Assembly (NCBI GenBank): GCA_951640165.1
Contig: OX621238.1
Location: forward strand, 21,600,001 to 21,664,000
DNA: 64,000 nt
From: Pseudoips prasinana
Lineage: Eukaryota; Arthropoda; Insecta; Lepidoptera; Nolidae
Direction of reading: 5' to 3'
Below are positions 11,333 to 22,499 of the stretch, in pieces. The notes under the pieces were generated by a model that worked only from the letters and a program-made list of their open reading frames with translations, made no database searches and was not told the origin of the DNA. Numbering within the stretch: position 1 is the first letter of the stretch; every line of letters begins with the position of its first letter. Position numbers and translations under genes: made by a program.

Positions 11333-11575
11333 ATGGTCGAATTTTGACTACGGCGGCCAGTCTCAATAGAGACTAATCATTTCGGCGGGACATATTATAG
11401 TGCACAAGTGTGTGCGCAAATTCAGGGGCACTTTATATTCCATTACTCTTACAATCCGATGGGACGAGAAGCGGCTCGGCCGGAATGCGGTCAGGTACGG
11501 AACCAACCGCTTTACGTCCTCTCCGAGGCACAGGGGTACATCAATACTGCGAACTCCCAAACTCCGGGCTGGTAA
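11333..11575 (-). mobile_element. tRNA-derived SINE, family C copy 2 (head missing)
   Basis: Matches the body and tail of the family C copies at 7880-8245 and 46500-46868 (GGCGGCCAGTCTCAA, GTGTGTGCGCAAA and the GCTTTACGTCCTCTCCGAGG region) but lacks the tRNA-like head. Confidence 0.7.
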
Positions 11576-11731
11576 TAAAAAAAATCTTTTACGGTGGCTG
11601 TACACACTCGCTGAGACACCCCGAGAGAGGCCGAGAGCGAGCGTGTATATGATGATCTCGTTACGTCTCGCTTCGACTCGCATGTCGGTTTTTCTATCCG
11701 AGTAAGCAGTTGCCATTTGACCGTGTTATAA

Positions 11732-11910
11732 TAAAGACCTATTTCTATTACGGTGTATGGTAACCTTCCACCATCTTCTTCAGCACCTTTGTGCTGTGAG
11801 CTATTATAATTTTGTACACAACTACCTACCATAAAAAGAAAATTCTGCAGCCTTGGCGAAGAAGAAGATGGTGGATGGTTATCATGAACCGTAATAGATA
11901 TAGGTCTTTA
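11732..11910. mobile_element. Small MITE with about 50-bp inverted ends
   Basis: The left end TAAAGACCTATTTCTATTACGG and the right end (complement, with small differences) define an element of about 180 bp whose arms continue through CCACCATCTTCTTC. There is no coding capacity. The flanks are A+T-rich, so no target duplication can be called with certainty. Confidence 0.7.
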
Positions 11911-12044
11911 CTAAAGGGTATTGCAACAAGGACGGGCCGATGTTAACAGTATGTGGCAGCCATATAATTTTTGTGACATCATCATTTTTATTTTTAATTT
12001 CAATTTCAGTTTCACTTCAATATCAGTTTTAGTTTCAGTTTCAG

Positions 12045-12416
12045 TTCGACTTCGAATGCGACTTCGACTTCGACTTCGACTTCGACTTCGACTTCGACTT
12101 CGAATTCGACTTCGACTTCGACTTCGACTTCGACTTCGACTTCGACTTCGACTTCGACTTCGACTTCGACTTCGACTTCGACTTCGACTTCGACTTCGAC
12201 TTCGACTTCGACTTCGACTTCGACTTCGACTTCGACTTCGACTTCGACTTCGACTTCGACTTCGACTTCGACTTCGACTTCGACTTCGACTTCGACTTCG
12301 ACTTCGACTTCGACTTCGACTTCGACTTCGACTTCGACTTCGACTTCGACTTCGACTTCGACTTCGACTTCGACTTCGACTTCGACTTCGACTTCGACTT
12401 CGACTTCGACTTCGAC
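12045..12416. repeat. Hexanucleotide tandem array (TTCGAC)n
   Basis: About 62 units of the hexamer TTCGAC with only two visibly altered units (near 12055 and 12102). The left flank (about 12000-12044) is built of looser TTCAGT/TTCACT units that look like decayed members. All six frames across it are open, giving artificial Arg-Ser, Lys-Ser or Leu-Arg repeats. These should not be taken for an SR protein. Confidence 0.95.
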
Positions 12417-12419
12417 ATT

Positions 12420-13100
12420 TCATTTCGCTAACTGGGATTTTGGCCTTTTAGTCATTTTGGGATTTTTAATCATCTTGACGAGGCGCATTTTGGGCTGAAT
12501 GGCTATGTCAACTAGCAAAATTACCAAATATGGGACGACCAAAACCCACATGGGGTTCACCGGGTTGCTATGCATCCGCAAAAAGTTACTGTTTGGTGTG
12601 GATTTTGGTCCGGTGGCATCATCGGTATTATTATTTATTATATTATTTCTTTGAATTACCATGGCGAAGCCATCACCGTCAACGGCGAGCGCTACAGGTC
12701 AATGATAAACAATTTTTTTGGCCTGAATTGAACGATATAGATGTAGGCGACATGTGGTTCCAGCAAGACGGCGCTACGTACCACACACCGAACGACACGA
12801 TGGAAATTCTGCATGAACGGTTTGAGGGAAGGGTTATCTCTATATCAGATGTGGCGTGAATTGGCCACCAACATCGTGCGATTTGACCCCGTTAGACTTT
12901 TTCTTCCTTTTTTTCCTTTTTCCTGAAGTCACAAGTCTATGTCTATAAACCGCAATCGACTGATGCCCTGAAATTCAACATAACGCAGGCCATCGCTCAG
13001 GTTGAGCCGGATTTATGCAGCAGAGTCATAGAAAATTGAACCTCTCGGATCCGTGCCACTCTTCGAAGCCGCAGCGGACATTTAAACAATGTCATATTGC
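12420..13100 (+). pseudogene. Tc1/mariner-type transposase relic
   Basis: From about 12478 the frame reads DEAHFGLNGYVN, then a stop, then a QNYQIWDDQNPH-like block, KVTVWCGFWSGG, GEAITVNGERYRSMINN and WFQQDGATYHT. These are catalytic-core motifs of the same transposase group as the element at 53856-55171. After a frame break near 12850 a WPPTSCDLTPLDFF block supplies the third catalytic Asp region. The N-terminal DNA-binding half is absent because the relic begins next to the hexamer array. Stops, a small insertion near 12630 and frame breaks make it non-functional. Confidence 0.75.
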
Positions 13101-13279
13101 ATAAATATTGGCATTAATAGGCGTTCCGAATGAAAAAAATAATAATTATATCTCACACACAGCTTGTTTTATTCAATTTCAACATCGGCCCATCCTTGTT
13201 GAAAGACCCTTTATAACACGGTCAGATGGCAACTGCTTAAAACGAGCGTCTACATGCTCGCTCTCGTTTGGACGTAGAA

Positions 13280-13350
13280 ATTGCTGCTGCCGTTTGTAAA
13301 GGCAAACGATTTTTACAACGACAATTGCCTTTACAAACGGCAGCAGCAAT
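13280..13350. repeat. Perfect 26-bp inverted repeat
   Basis: Arms 13280-13305 and 13325-13350 (CTGCTGCCGTTTGTAAAGGC and complement) are exact with a 19-base spacer. Weaker complementarity continues outward (GGACG and CGTCC). Confidence 0.9.
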
Positions 13351-13499
13351 GTCTGCGTCCATTATCTCGGGAGACTTTGCTACAACTAAAAGAACGAGTG
13401 TGTACAGACACGCACTCGTTGTGAGCCTTTTCGGCCGAGACTCTTGACGAGAGGCTCTCGGCGACTGTGTACAGCCGGCATTACAGCAAAATCCCAAAA

Positions 13500-14129
13500 T
13501 TAATAATCCAAAGCCACGGCTAAGAGGACCAGGTAGAAAAAACCACTATAAATTTTAATAAAGGGTCAAAGAGAACAAGTTTAGTATCTCAAAATTAGAC
13601 ATATTAAATGCAGCAAGTAAGGGCAATGTTCGGTGATGTTTAAAAGGATCTATATTCTCTTTGCCAATTTCATATTGAAAGCACAAAAGAATTTGGATGT
13701 GCCTTAAAATTTCTGATATTATCGTAGTAAGAGACTTTTAATTAAGGTATTTTTTAGAAGGATAATAGCAATAATTGTTATCAATGTATGCTCAAGTTTA
13801 ATCACATCATAATTAAATCATCAAAATTACTAAGATACCTGGGTATTACTTACCAATACAAAAAAATAACAGAGTTTAACTTTACGGAAAAAAGTTATAA
13901 AGTGTCAAGCATACAGGACAGCAAAAACAATACTGCATACAGCCTGATATAAGCCCAGAGGAAGCCAGATGGATGTAGTGGTGCAAGTCAGGTGACTAAG
14001 ACGAGATGCGGATGCTCATTTTTTGCTTTACATCCTTGGCATATGACGAGCCTCTTATCAGATGACCCTTCAACTAGCGTTGACGCCATAGTCATAGTGT
14101 GTGATGTGATGTGTTACGTCAGGGTATGG
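13500..14129. other. Intergenic DNA, nothing recognised
   Basis: A+T-rich; no repeat shared with the window and no convincing open frame. Confidence 0.5.
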
Positions 14130-14255
14130 AATCATCCTCATCATAACAGCTGTAAGAAGTCCACTGTTGGACAAAAACCTCCAACCTCAAAACTAGTGTT
14201 GCCCTGTGCCAGAATTGAACCCGGACACAAAGTGGCGAGACGACTGTGTTAACTA
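14130..14255. repeat. LINE/SINE scrap
   Basis: Contains a CATCCTCATCATAACAG-like stretch of the RTE 3'-end type next to a GAATTGAACCCGGACAC block resembling a minus-strand SINE B box. It is too short to classify further. Confidence 0.3.
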
Positions 14256-14774
14256 CAATTTTATTGTTTACCATTAGTTTAAAAGACGACCTTCATTAAA
14301 CCTTTCTTAAATTGAGAATAAATGAATCGTTTGGTATTTAAGAATATCATGACCCTCGTAAATATTATGACGTCACATCGGTCGTCTGACATCGATGAAG
14401 AATTCTGCTCAGGCACGTTTATACGATCGTGGTTTAAAAAACCAAATAACCCAAGCCCTGCGATAAGCGAGCGAGCGGCAAGCGTTACATATTCATATTT
14501 TTTTTTCAGTACAACTTTTATACTAATACTACAGTACTAAATATAATATTTAGTTACATGATTTACGTTTTAGCTAAATAGGACCACCTTTCATTTGAGT
14601 TTCTTATAATAGGTTTAAGATCACAGACAAAATGAGGACAACATCGCAAGTCAAGAAACTGAAAAACAATATTATTTACTTATTTTTAAAACGCATTAAA
14701 ATTGAATGTGTACCTAGTTTATTTACAATCATAATATATTGCCGCAAATGCTACAACCGGTACCGATAGCTTAA

Positions 14775-14840
14775 CGCGCTCTCTGAGACGCTCAGTAATT
14801 TAATTACTTTGGCCACCTATCTATGGCAACCTATCTATCT
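14775..14840 (-). mobile_element. 5S-derived SINE scrap
   Basis: The block GAGACGCTCAG followed by TTTAATTACTTTGGCCACC and CTATCTATGG matches the head-tail junction of the minus-strand copy at 41571-41801, with several changes. Confidence 0.45.
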
Positions 14841-15143
14841 TTTTTACTATGATTAATGATGAATTTACTAAAAAGCTGGTTGTCAGAGATCACGTGACCT
14901 TTGGAGAACAGGCAACTTCCGGGATTTTTAAAAGTTGGACTTAACTTTATGAATTGTATGCTGAAAAAGATTATGACCATTATCCATTTTCTTTTAAATT
15001 ATGTAAACAATTAATAAAATTTCTTCAAACAAGTTTGTTCAACAGCAAATTCCCTTTATTTGAAAAATATAATTAAATCATCTTCTAATATTATTATGAC
15101 GACATTGAATGTCATAAAAAACGAAACATTTGGGTTTTTTTTA

Positions 15144-15192
15144 GTTATCCGGTGCGGGACTCGAACCCGCGACATGAAGCGGCTTGGCGCAG
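15144..15192 (-). mobile_element. SINE family B head fragment
   Basis: GGTGCGGGACTCGAACCCGC and following bases match the head of the family B copies at 11119-11315 and 28561-28728. Confidence 0.6.
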
Positions 15193-15251
15193 TCAAATTA
15201 TAACATAATAATGTAATAATAATATATAGGGACAATGTCACACAGATCATC

Positions 15252-15455
15252 TTAGCCCCAAACTAAGCAAAGCTTGTACTATGGGTACCAGGAGACGATA
15301 TACATACTTATATAGATAGATAAATACTAAAATACATGGAAAACATCCATGACTCAGAAACATATTCGTGCTAATCACACAAATACCGGGATTCGAACCC
15401 AGGACCACCAGCTTCGTAGGCAGGAGCACTACCAACTAGGCTACGGTGACCGTAT
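15252..15455 (-). mobile_element. tRNA-derived SINE, family E
   Basis: On the minus strand a tRNA-like head (15455-15385) has a GCCTAGTTGGTAGTGCTCC-type A box and a TGGGTTCGAATCCCGG-type B box. A body follows with ACTCAGACCC-like and TTAGTTTGGGGC-like sequence. Scraps of the same tail occur near 46985-47040 and 56818-56885. Confidence 0.65.
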
Positions 15456-15904
15456 ATGTAGTATTTAGTTTTAGTATAGGTGTTTTTTTATTTTAAATTT
15501 TTATTTATTGCTATAGTATATTTTTACATAATAATAGCAATTAGCCGGTATATCTTCAATTTTAGAATGTTTTTTCGGATTAAATAAAGTTCCAATTACA
15601 AAACTTATCTATATTTAAGTCGGTTGCAGCATGTTTTTCACAATCGATTCGGGCCGACATTCGCAGCAAAACATAATAACATTTTCTCGTAGGTAGATAA
15701 AAAGTTGTAAAATCTGTTAATGGCGAATTTTGTTTAGAGAAAAGCGATTAATTGTTGTACCGTATCACTCTTCAAATTTAATTATCTTTTCTGTTAACTT
15801 TATATGCGTATAAATGCGTGTTTTACAGATAATTAACTAATAATAATATATATAAATATTAACAGAGATCCAGTACACCCACACAGAAGACACTACCAGG
15901 TTGA

Positions 15905-16112
15905 CAGCACGTGTAGTGCAGCGGCAAAGCCTGTCGCCTCGCCACTTCGTGTCGCGGGTTCGAATCCCGCGCCGGACAACTGTTTGTGTGACCCATAAAT
16001 AGTTGTTCTGATTCTGGATGTAATTTGTGTCCGTCTATTATATGTTTGGAAAGTACCCCGCGACACAGGGATTAGATTCCCTGGTGCGGGCGTTGTCTTT
16101 AAAAGAAAATAT
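15905..16112 (+). mobile_element. tRNA-derived SINE, family B
   Basis: Complete head (AGTGCAGCGGCAAAGCCTGT, then CGGGTTCGAATCCCGCGCCG) and body ending GATTAGATTCCCTGGTGCGG. This is the best plus-strand family B copy in the window. Confidence 0.8.
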
Positions 16113-16966
16113 GTTAATAACATGATATGTCCACATTCTTACCCTTGAATAACATACCAAGAGCATATCAGATAGCTCTCCGGTGAAGCAATGAAATCTT
16201 TCTAAGGTTAATTGTAAAAGTTATTCTAAAAAACATTAGGCAGCGATGAAGTGTTGTTAATGCGTTATTAGTCCCATATTATAACGGTACACACATTGTC
16301 ATATATTGCAGGTGCTATAGACTACGGTAACCATTCAATGTCAATTGCTTCGTTTAATTGCCGATTGAGTAATATGAAGAAAACAATATTTGTGACCTAT
16401 GACTCATAGAGTCCAAATCAAGGTCAAGAGAAACGAAGATTCACAGGTTTGTTTCCGGGGAACAGTTGAAGGTTATAATAATCAACTTCACGTGTTTAGA
16501 AGTGAGCGGTGCATTCCACTAGGAGAAAAAATATTTAATTTATATTGCCACATAAATCATCGTACTAACGATGGATTGAAGGTCTAACGCATCCTATGAT
16601 TAACTTTGAATTCTTCCTGATCTAGGACTTAAATATAGAAATAATTTGAGACATACAGGCTAGATGGTAATAAATCTATACATATAATAAAATTGTAGGA
16701 AAGTCAAAACCGTACATTGAATCAATACATATAATAAAATCGTAGGAATGTCAAAACTGTACATTGAATATTTTTTTTAAAAGGATACTTAAGGATACAG
16801 AGTATACTTCGTTTAGTCCACTCTCGACCCCTCGACCCCTAAAAAAAGATTTCTTTATTTGTTTCCTCTCGACCCTTAAACCTACCTCGTCCACTCTCAA
16901 CCCCTAATTTAATAATTATCTAAGATAAATATTTTGGTACAGTCATGTACAGACTATACAGAATGC

Positions 16967-17240
16967 GACGGTAACTAAGTGGATCAAGATCGGTTACTTG
17001 GATCTTGGCAAACATGTGAGTTCGAACCCTGGTGGCGGTACAAATGTAAATTTCACTTTGTGGAATTTATATGTAGGTACTTAATAGTCTCACAACTTAC
17101 CATTTGCTGACAGTGAAGGAAACATCGTTAGGAAATCCACATACCCTAGAAAAATTCTGGCCTTAACCCACTCTCAATTCTCTTGATAGAAGAGAGTAGA
17201 ACCATGCCCCAGCAGTGGGGACTTATATGGGTTACCACAC
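16967..17240 (+). mobile_element. tRNA-derived SINE inside the MULE
   Basis: A box-like ACTAAGTGGATCAAGATCGG and B box-like TGAGTTCGAACCCTGGTGGC head (16972-17040) are followed by a body ending ATGCCCCAGCAGTGGGGACT. It is a different family from A, B and C. Confidence 0.6.
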
Positions 17241-17489
17241 ATATAGTGTACAGACAAAGGCAAAATTAAGGAATGGATGAATAATATAAAAAAAATAAAC
17301 GAGCAATATTGGATTATTATTATTAGAACATAATCCAATATTTTAATTATTATAAGTCAAAACGAAGATAAGATCTTCATTTTGACTTCAACTACCTACT
17401 AGACTAGTTTTTGATAGTTGGAATCATCTTCTCTTTGATCATCTTCAATTTGTTAAAATTGTATTATATTGGTGGTTTTTGCTAATTTT

Positions 17490-17732
17490 CTATTTAGCAT
17501 GCCAACCTTCCAATTTATTAGTGGTGCGATGTCGTTCCGCAAAACAGCACCATTTATTAGTCATGAGTGGGTGTTCAAACCATTGTTTTACGAAATAATC
17601 GTTCAATTCTTTCACACACTGTTCATCTGGACTGTCTTCCATGATATAAAGAAATCCATTATCAATTTCTTCTAGAGGAAGATATGCCAAAACTGTACAT
17701 AAAGCTACGTGATCCGTTTCTAATATTGTCAC
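17490..17732 (-). pseudogene. MULE transposase C-terminal fragment
   Basis: The minus-strand frame encodes about 80 residues ending RTTNKLEGWHAK before a stop. The Arg-Thr-x-Asn-x-x-Glu-Gly-Trp-His block and an upstream YFVKQWFEHPL segment are typical of the region after the catalytic domain in MULE-domain proteins. The DDE catalytic part is missing. Its location between MULE-type ends supports the assignment. Confidence 0.7.
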
Positions 17733-18297
17733 AGTACCGTGGCAAGTAGGCCTATTAATACACCACCAATACGATGTTCCGTTTTAAAACTTTTTCTTGA
17801 AATGGTATTGATGACCTTCCAGAAGCAGTACACGTCCTCCTCTTTGGAAAGTAATAAATTTTAAATGCGCCCTATTATCACTTTGTAGTTGGTATATCGG
17901 ATATGTTCCCAAATAGAACTTCTGCATGCATCAATTACTTGATAATTACAAAAACGCAAATTACTTAAGTATTATACAAAGTATATTGAGGGTATAGTAT
18001 GCAACTATACGGTAGACTGATGAATGATTTATCTTCCTAAGTGTACTAATGGGGGTCGAGAGGAAACTAAAACTTGACTGGAAAATAAAATCCATTCTCG
18101 ACCCTTGGGGGTCGAGAGTAAACTATAGTTAGGGGTCCAGTGGACACATTATTTAATGGGGGTCGAGGGGTCGAGAGTGGACTAAACGGTATACTTGTGT
18201 GTATATCTTTTTGCACTACATTAGGTACCTGTAATTTTATTTACTTTTTATTTTTGTAAATAATTTATTTATTTGTTTATATTTAGTTACTTATTTT

Positions 18298-21251
18298 ATG
18301 ACTAGTGATTCTGATGGCTCTTTTCATTCTGCCTATGATTTATCAATTTCCCCAAACGACAGCTTTTGTTCGTTGAATGATGCGCTTAGTAATTTTCTAC
18401 AAATGACATTTGATCAAAAGGTTATTAACAAATTAAACATTTGCCATATTAATGCTCAGAGCATTCCAAGCCACTATAATGAATTTTTAAACGTGTTCAC
18501 CGACTGTAACGTCCATGCCATCCTGATTTCTGAAAGCTGGCTCAAACCTCACTTCTGTCTACAATATACCCTTTACCCGGTTTCATTCTCATTCGGAATG
18601 ACCGAATCGGTAAAGGAGGGGGCGGCGTGGCAATTTATCTGAGAAGCGACCTTACTTTTAAGATCCTCTCCACCTCTTTGAACAATCATTCTGTTGCTGC
18701 CGAATTTCTATTCCTTGAAGTGTCCCTCAAGGGGGCCAAAACTATTATTGGCGTGGTTTATTGTCCCCCAAATGCTGACTATTTCACCGATTTCGAATTG
18801 GTTTTGGAATCTTTGGGTTCAGAGTATACTCATCACATTATCATGGGAGATTTTAACACCAACCTCCTTGCCCAAAATTCCCCTCGCTCTCGTAAACTCC
18901 TAAATATTGTTGAGTCAAGTAGTTTACACGTTCTTCCTCTCCAAGCTACTCACCACAATATGAATGGCGAAGATACTTGGCTTGACCTAATCCTTACCTC
19001 TAACCCATCCTTGGTTTCCTCTCATGGACAACATGATGCTCCTGGATTCTCCCATCATGACCTCATCTTCCTATCCTACACCCTAAAACCTCCTAAACCA
19101 AAAGCTAAGGTGCTGCACGTCCGTTCTTTTGCTAGGATGAATACGGAAAAGTTATGCAAGGATGCGTCAGAAATTAATTGGCAGCCTTTGAAGGAAGCTA
19201 CTACCATAGATGATAAGGTCCGAATGCTGAATGACACAATCATCAAACTGTATGATATTCATGCTCCAATTAAAAAAGTGAAATTTAAGCGCCCTCCAGC
19301 ACCATGGATGACCGCAGGGGTAAAGATGGCGATGAGAAGTAGGGACCGTGCTTTTAGAAAGTTTAGAAAGGAGCGTTCAGATATTAATTGGAACATGTAT
19401 AAGAGGGCTAGGAATCGGTGTAATCAGATGATACGTAATGCTAAACGCCAACATATCTTGAAAAATATATCCTTGTCAACTCCTGCTGGTATTTGAAAAT
19501 TCCTAGGAACTTTAGGTATCGGCAAGTCGCGAAATTTAGACCTTCCAAGTTCCATTGGTTTAGATGATCTTAATCGTCATTTCTCCACCACTTCATCTAA
19601 AGATCATCTAACCATATCTCAAACAGTCGCCTTCGTAAATGGTCTAACGCGCCCTAACATCAATTCATTTTCTTTTTCTCCAGCTGCTTCGAATGAGATC
19701 AAGAAGATAATCCTTTCTATCAAATCCAATGGGGTTGGCTGCGATAGTATCAGTCGACGGATGATCACATCAATACTAGATCACCTCCTTCCTGCGATTT
19801 GTCACATTGTGAATTTCTCCATCGACTCTGGAACTTTTTCCTCACTGTGGCGCCATGCCTATGTCCTTCCTCTCCCCAAGACCGCTCATCCTTCTCTACC
19901 GGTACATTACCGTCCTATATCAATCCTTCCTTTTCTGTCCAAAGTCCTAGAGTCCTGTGTGCATAAACAGCTTTCACGACACATACTTGCGAACAATCTG
20001 TTAAGCCCACTACAATCTGGGTTTAGGCCTGGCCACAGTACTACCACTGCACTCCTTAAGGTGACTGGCGATATTAGGACTGGCATGGAGGACACGAAAA
20101 TCACCGTTATGATTTTGATTGACTTCTCCAACGCCTTTAATACCGTCAGTCACCATACCCTTTTATCAATCCTGTCCCATCTTATGGTCTCGGACAAAGC
20201 GCTGGAATGGTTTTCTTCATATCTTCGAGGACGCCAGCAGTCAGTACACGTCGGTGAAGCCTCATCGAACTGGTGTAATTTAGATACTGGTGTGCCTCAA
20301 GGCGGTATTCTCTCTCCTCTCTTATTCTCGCTCTTTATAAATCTCTTAACAAACGATCTTCAGAGTGCGTATCATCTTTATGCCGATGACCTACAGCTGT
20401 ACAGTCAGGCGAGTACAGATGATTTGTCAGAGGCGATCGGCAAAATTAATCAGGACTTAGACGTTATTAAAAACTGGTCTAATAGGTTTGGACTCATTGT
20501 AAGCCCTGCAAAATGCCAAGCAATTATCGTCGGTAGTTCACGTATGATGTGTCGGGTTGATACAGATAATCTACCACCGGTAATATTTAATAACTCAACT
20601 ATTCCTATTAGCAAAAATGTAAAAAATCTTGGCTTGCACATCGACACAACGATTTCTTGGCAGAACCAAATTACTAGTGTCAGTCAGAGGGTCACAAACG
20701 TGTTACGATGTCTCTATCGCCTCAAAAATTTTCTTCCTGTAGAAACAAAGGTAACGCTCGTGCAGGCTTTAATCTTTCCTATAATTGACTATGGTGATGT
20801 GTGTTACTTTGACCTGAATGCAGAGCACCTCAATAAACTCGACCGACTTCTGAATAACTGCATTCGATTCATTTTCAATCTTCGTAAATACGACCATGTG
20901 AGTAGCTATCGAGCTCAGCTCAAGTGGTTGCCTATTCGCCAGCGTAGAACTTTAAGAGCCTTAACCACCCTGTTCTCCTTATTAGATTCTCCTTCTTCTC
21001 CTCTATATTTAACTTGTCAATTTAAATACCTACATACTCAGCATAATAAACACCTTCGGTCTACTCACAACCGTCTTCTTCATTGTCCTCTTCATCGTAC
21101 TGATTCTATCCATTCTTCCTTTTTCGTACAGTCAATTCTCCTCTGGAACTCTCTTCCTACGGAAATCAGGATGGCAAAGAGTCGTTTTTCTTTTAAAAAG
21201 AAAACCCGTGCGCATTTGATGAAAAAATTTTTGGCAGAATCAGCTCAATAG
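18298..21251 (+). pseudogene. LINE ORF2-like endonuclease / reverse transcriptase, broken
   Basis: About 985 codons. The N-terminus (18298-18570) has the endonuclease start ICHINAQSI and an ISESWLKP block. A one-base shift near 18570-18577 moves the frame, which continues with RNDRIGKGGGG, the VVYCPPNADY and MGDFNTNLL endonuclease motifs, and a connecting region. A TGA at 19494-19496 falls in frame where a Trp is likely (before KFLGTLGIG). The RT domain follows: YRPISILPFLSKVLE, LIDFSNAFNTV, GVPQGGILSPLLF and the catalytic YADDLQLY. The C-terminus ends at TAG/21251. It would nick target DNA and prime reverse transcription in related active elements. The frameshift and stop make this copy inactive. 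Confidence 0.88.
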
Positions 21252-21949
21252 TATTCTCACATTTTTTTATATTATATATATATTTATATATGTTTATACC
21301 TATATTTATTTATAAATATATATTAGTTTATGTATTAAGTATTTATGTATTTTATGCAAGTACACATCTTGTATATTAGTATAGGATTTTTACCTTCACA
21401 CATTATAATGTATAGTGCACCTACCAAGTTTTTCTCTGCATCACCCAAAGGTTGACTGGTAGAGAATGCCTCTGGCATTAAGTCCGCCTTGTACATCGTT
21501 GTGCTAAAGTTTTCAAATAAAATAAAAAAATAAATACTTGGAGCGTGATCTACAATCGATATCGAAGCCAAAAATTTAGTTTTTAGAATTTTTGTCTGTG
21601 TGTCTGTTTGTCCGGGCCATACTCCAAAAGTACTGCATGGATTTACTTCAAATTTTGCATGAATATTACCAAGAGGTCGGGTCAACATATAGGCTACATA
21701 TTATCACGATATAACCTACAGGGGAAGAGCAGTGATAATTTATAAAGTTTAACCCGGGTAAAACCGCGGGGCACAGCTAGTTAAGAATACACATAAAATG
21801 TTTTGATCATAATAGACAAAAAATATATGAATCCAACCAAGTGCGAATCTAACTCTTCTTCATTAAATTTCTGTACATACATATAACGAAACAATCTAGA
21901 AAAGAACAAAATCTTTTATTATGATCAACATGTCAGCCGAATGAGGGGA

Positions 21950-22130
21950 TACCAAAGAATGGGGGGATATGCCATAATCGCCACGCTTGGCAGACGGGTT
22001 GGCGATCGCAGTAAGATGGTCATAGTACATAGAAGAAAGCTCGCATATATCCTCGGGTCGACTTCCACGCCCCTCACGGGATGAGATGGGGTGATGATAT
22101 TCTAATATTGGCCGTCATCACCACACAACA
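21950..22130 (+). repeat. Dispersed repeat, LINE 3'-end type
   Basis: GGGGGGATATGCCATAATCG and the following 50 bases recur in inverted form at 24312-24400 and in a weaker version at 2436-2650. It ends near a GGCCGTCATCACC block. Confidence 0.55.
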
Positions 22131-22410
22131 AAATAGACTTTCTTTCATCATGATAGTCTAAAAAAAAATTAAACCAACCAAGTGCGAATTATTACTCTTC
22201 ATTAAGTTTCCGTACATCTTCATAATATAAGAACAACTTGGGGAAAGAAAAAAATATTTTGTTTCAATCGTGTCCAACAAAGAATTTTCGTAAATTTTTA
22301 TTATATTATAATTTGTTCAGGAATAAAATAGCTAATCAAATCTTCAAATGCCAAACCATTGTTCGTTTATTGATGTGAAACATCTATAGCCGCACGTAAA
22401 CAGATTTCTG

Positions 22411-22487
22411 GCGTGGCGACGCATGCCGTGCCGACGCGTCGCCACGCTATACGATAGTAGTGTGTACGGTGTGGCGACGCGTCGCCA
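22411..22487. repeat. CpG-rich cluster of short palindromes
   Basis: GCGTGGCGACGC (22411) faces GCGTCGCCACGC (22436), and the 14-base palindrome GGCGACGCGTCGCC lies at 22473-22486. The base composition contrasts sharply with the A+T-rich surroundings. It could be the end of a DNA transposon; no partner end was found. Confidence 0.5.
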
Positions 22488-22499
22488 TGCGCAATCGAC

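Larger units (their letters stand above)
16810..18188. mobile_element. Mutator-like DNA transposon (MULE)
   Basis: The terminal inverted repeats are 30 bp and perfect: CGTTTAGTCCACTCTCGACC at 16810 and its complement ending at 18188. They are flanked by an exact 8-bp direct repeat GTATACTT (16802-16809 and 18189-18196), the size expected for MULEs. Each end carries extra copies of a GGGTCGAGAG motif (16866, 16891; complement near 18055, 18110). The interior has a minus-strand transposase scrap (17490-17732) and a SINE (16967-17240), so the 1.38-kb element is non-autonomous. Confidence 0.88.
16793..21533 (+). mobile_element. CR1/Jockey-type LINE inserted in the Helitron
   Basis: The LINE lies between the two Helitron halves, with ATACTT present at both junctions as a possible short target duplication. 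It holds a 5' leader (interrupted by the MULE), an endonuclease-RT reading frame (18298-21251), and an A+T-rich 3' end with an AAATAAAATAAAAAAATAA tail (ending 21533). The exact 5' end is uncertain by a few tens of bases. Confidence 0.7.
16675..21780 (+). mobile_element. Helitron interrupted by a nested LINE and MULE
   Basis: The 5' end is TCTATACATATAATAAAA at 16675 (preceded by A). The first 48 bases are tandemly duplicated (second unit from about 16723). The 3' end GGGGCACAGCTAG is at 21780 (followed by T). Removing the central insertion (about 16793-21533) leaves an element collinear with the Helitron at 2052-2371. The break falls within its GGATACTT(A/G)G motif. Confidence 0.85.

Noticed and set aside
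12045..12416. Regular repeat that could be mistaken for a CRISPR array.
   Set aside because: Units are contiguous 6-mers without spacers, and the genome is that of an animal.
11911..12451. Long open frames of Arg-Ser, Lys-Ser and Leu-Arg repeats, which look like SR-type splicing proteins.
   Set aside because: They are translations of the TTCGAC hexamer array in several frames at once; no flanking coding sequence supports a gene.
13237..13497. 86-codon Cys-rich minus-strand frame.
   Set aside because: It is created by the 26-bp palindrome and its G+C-rich flanks; no signal peptide or splice context was found.
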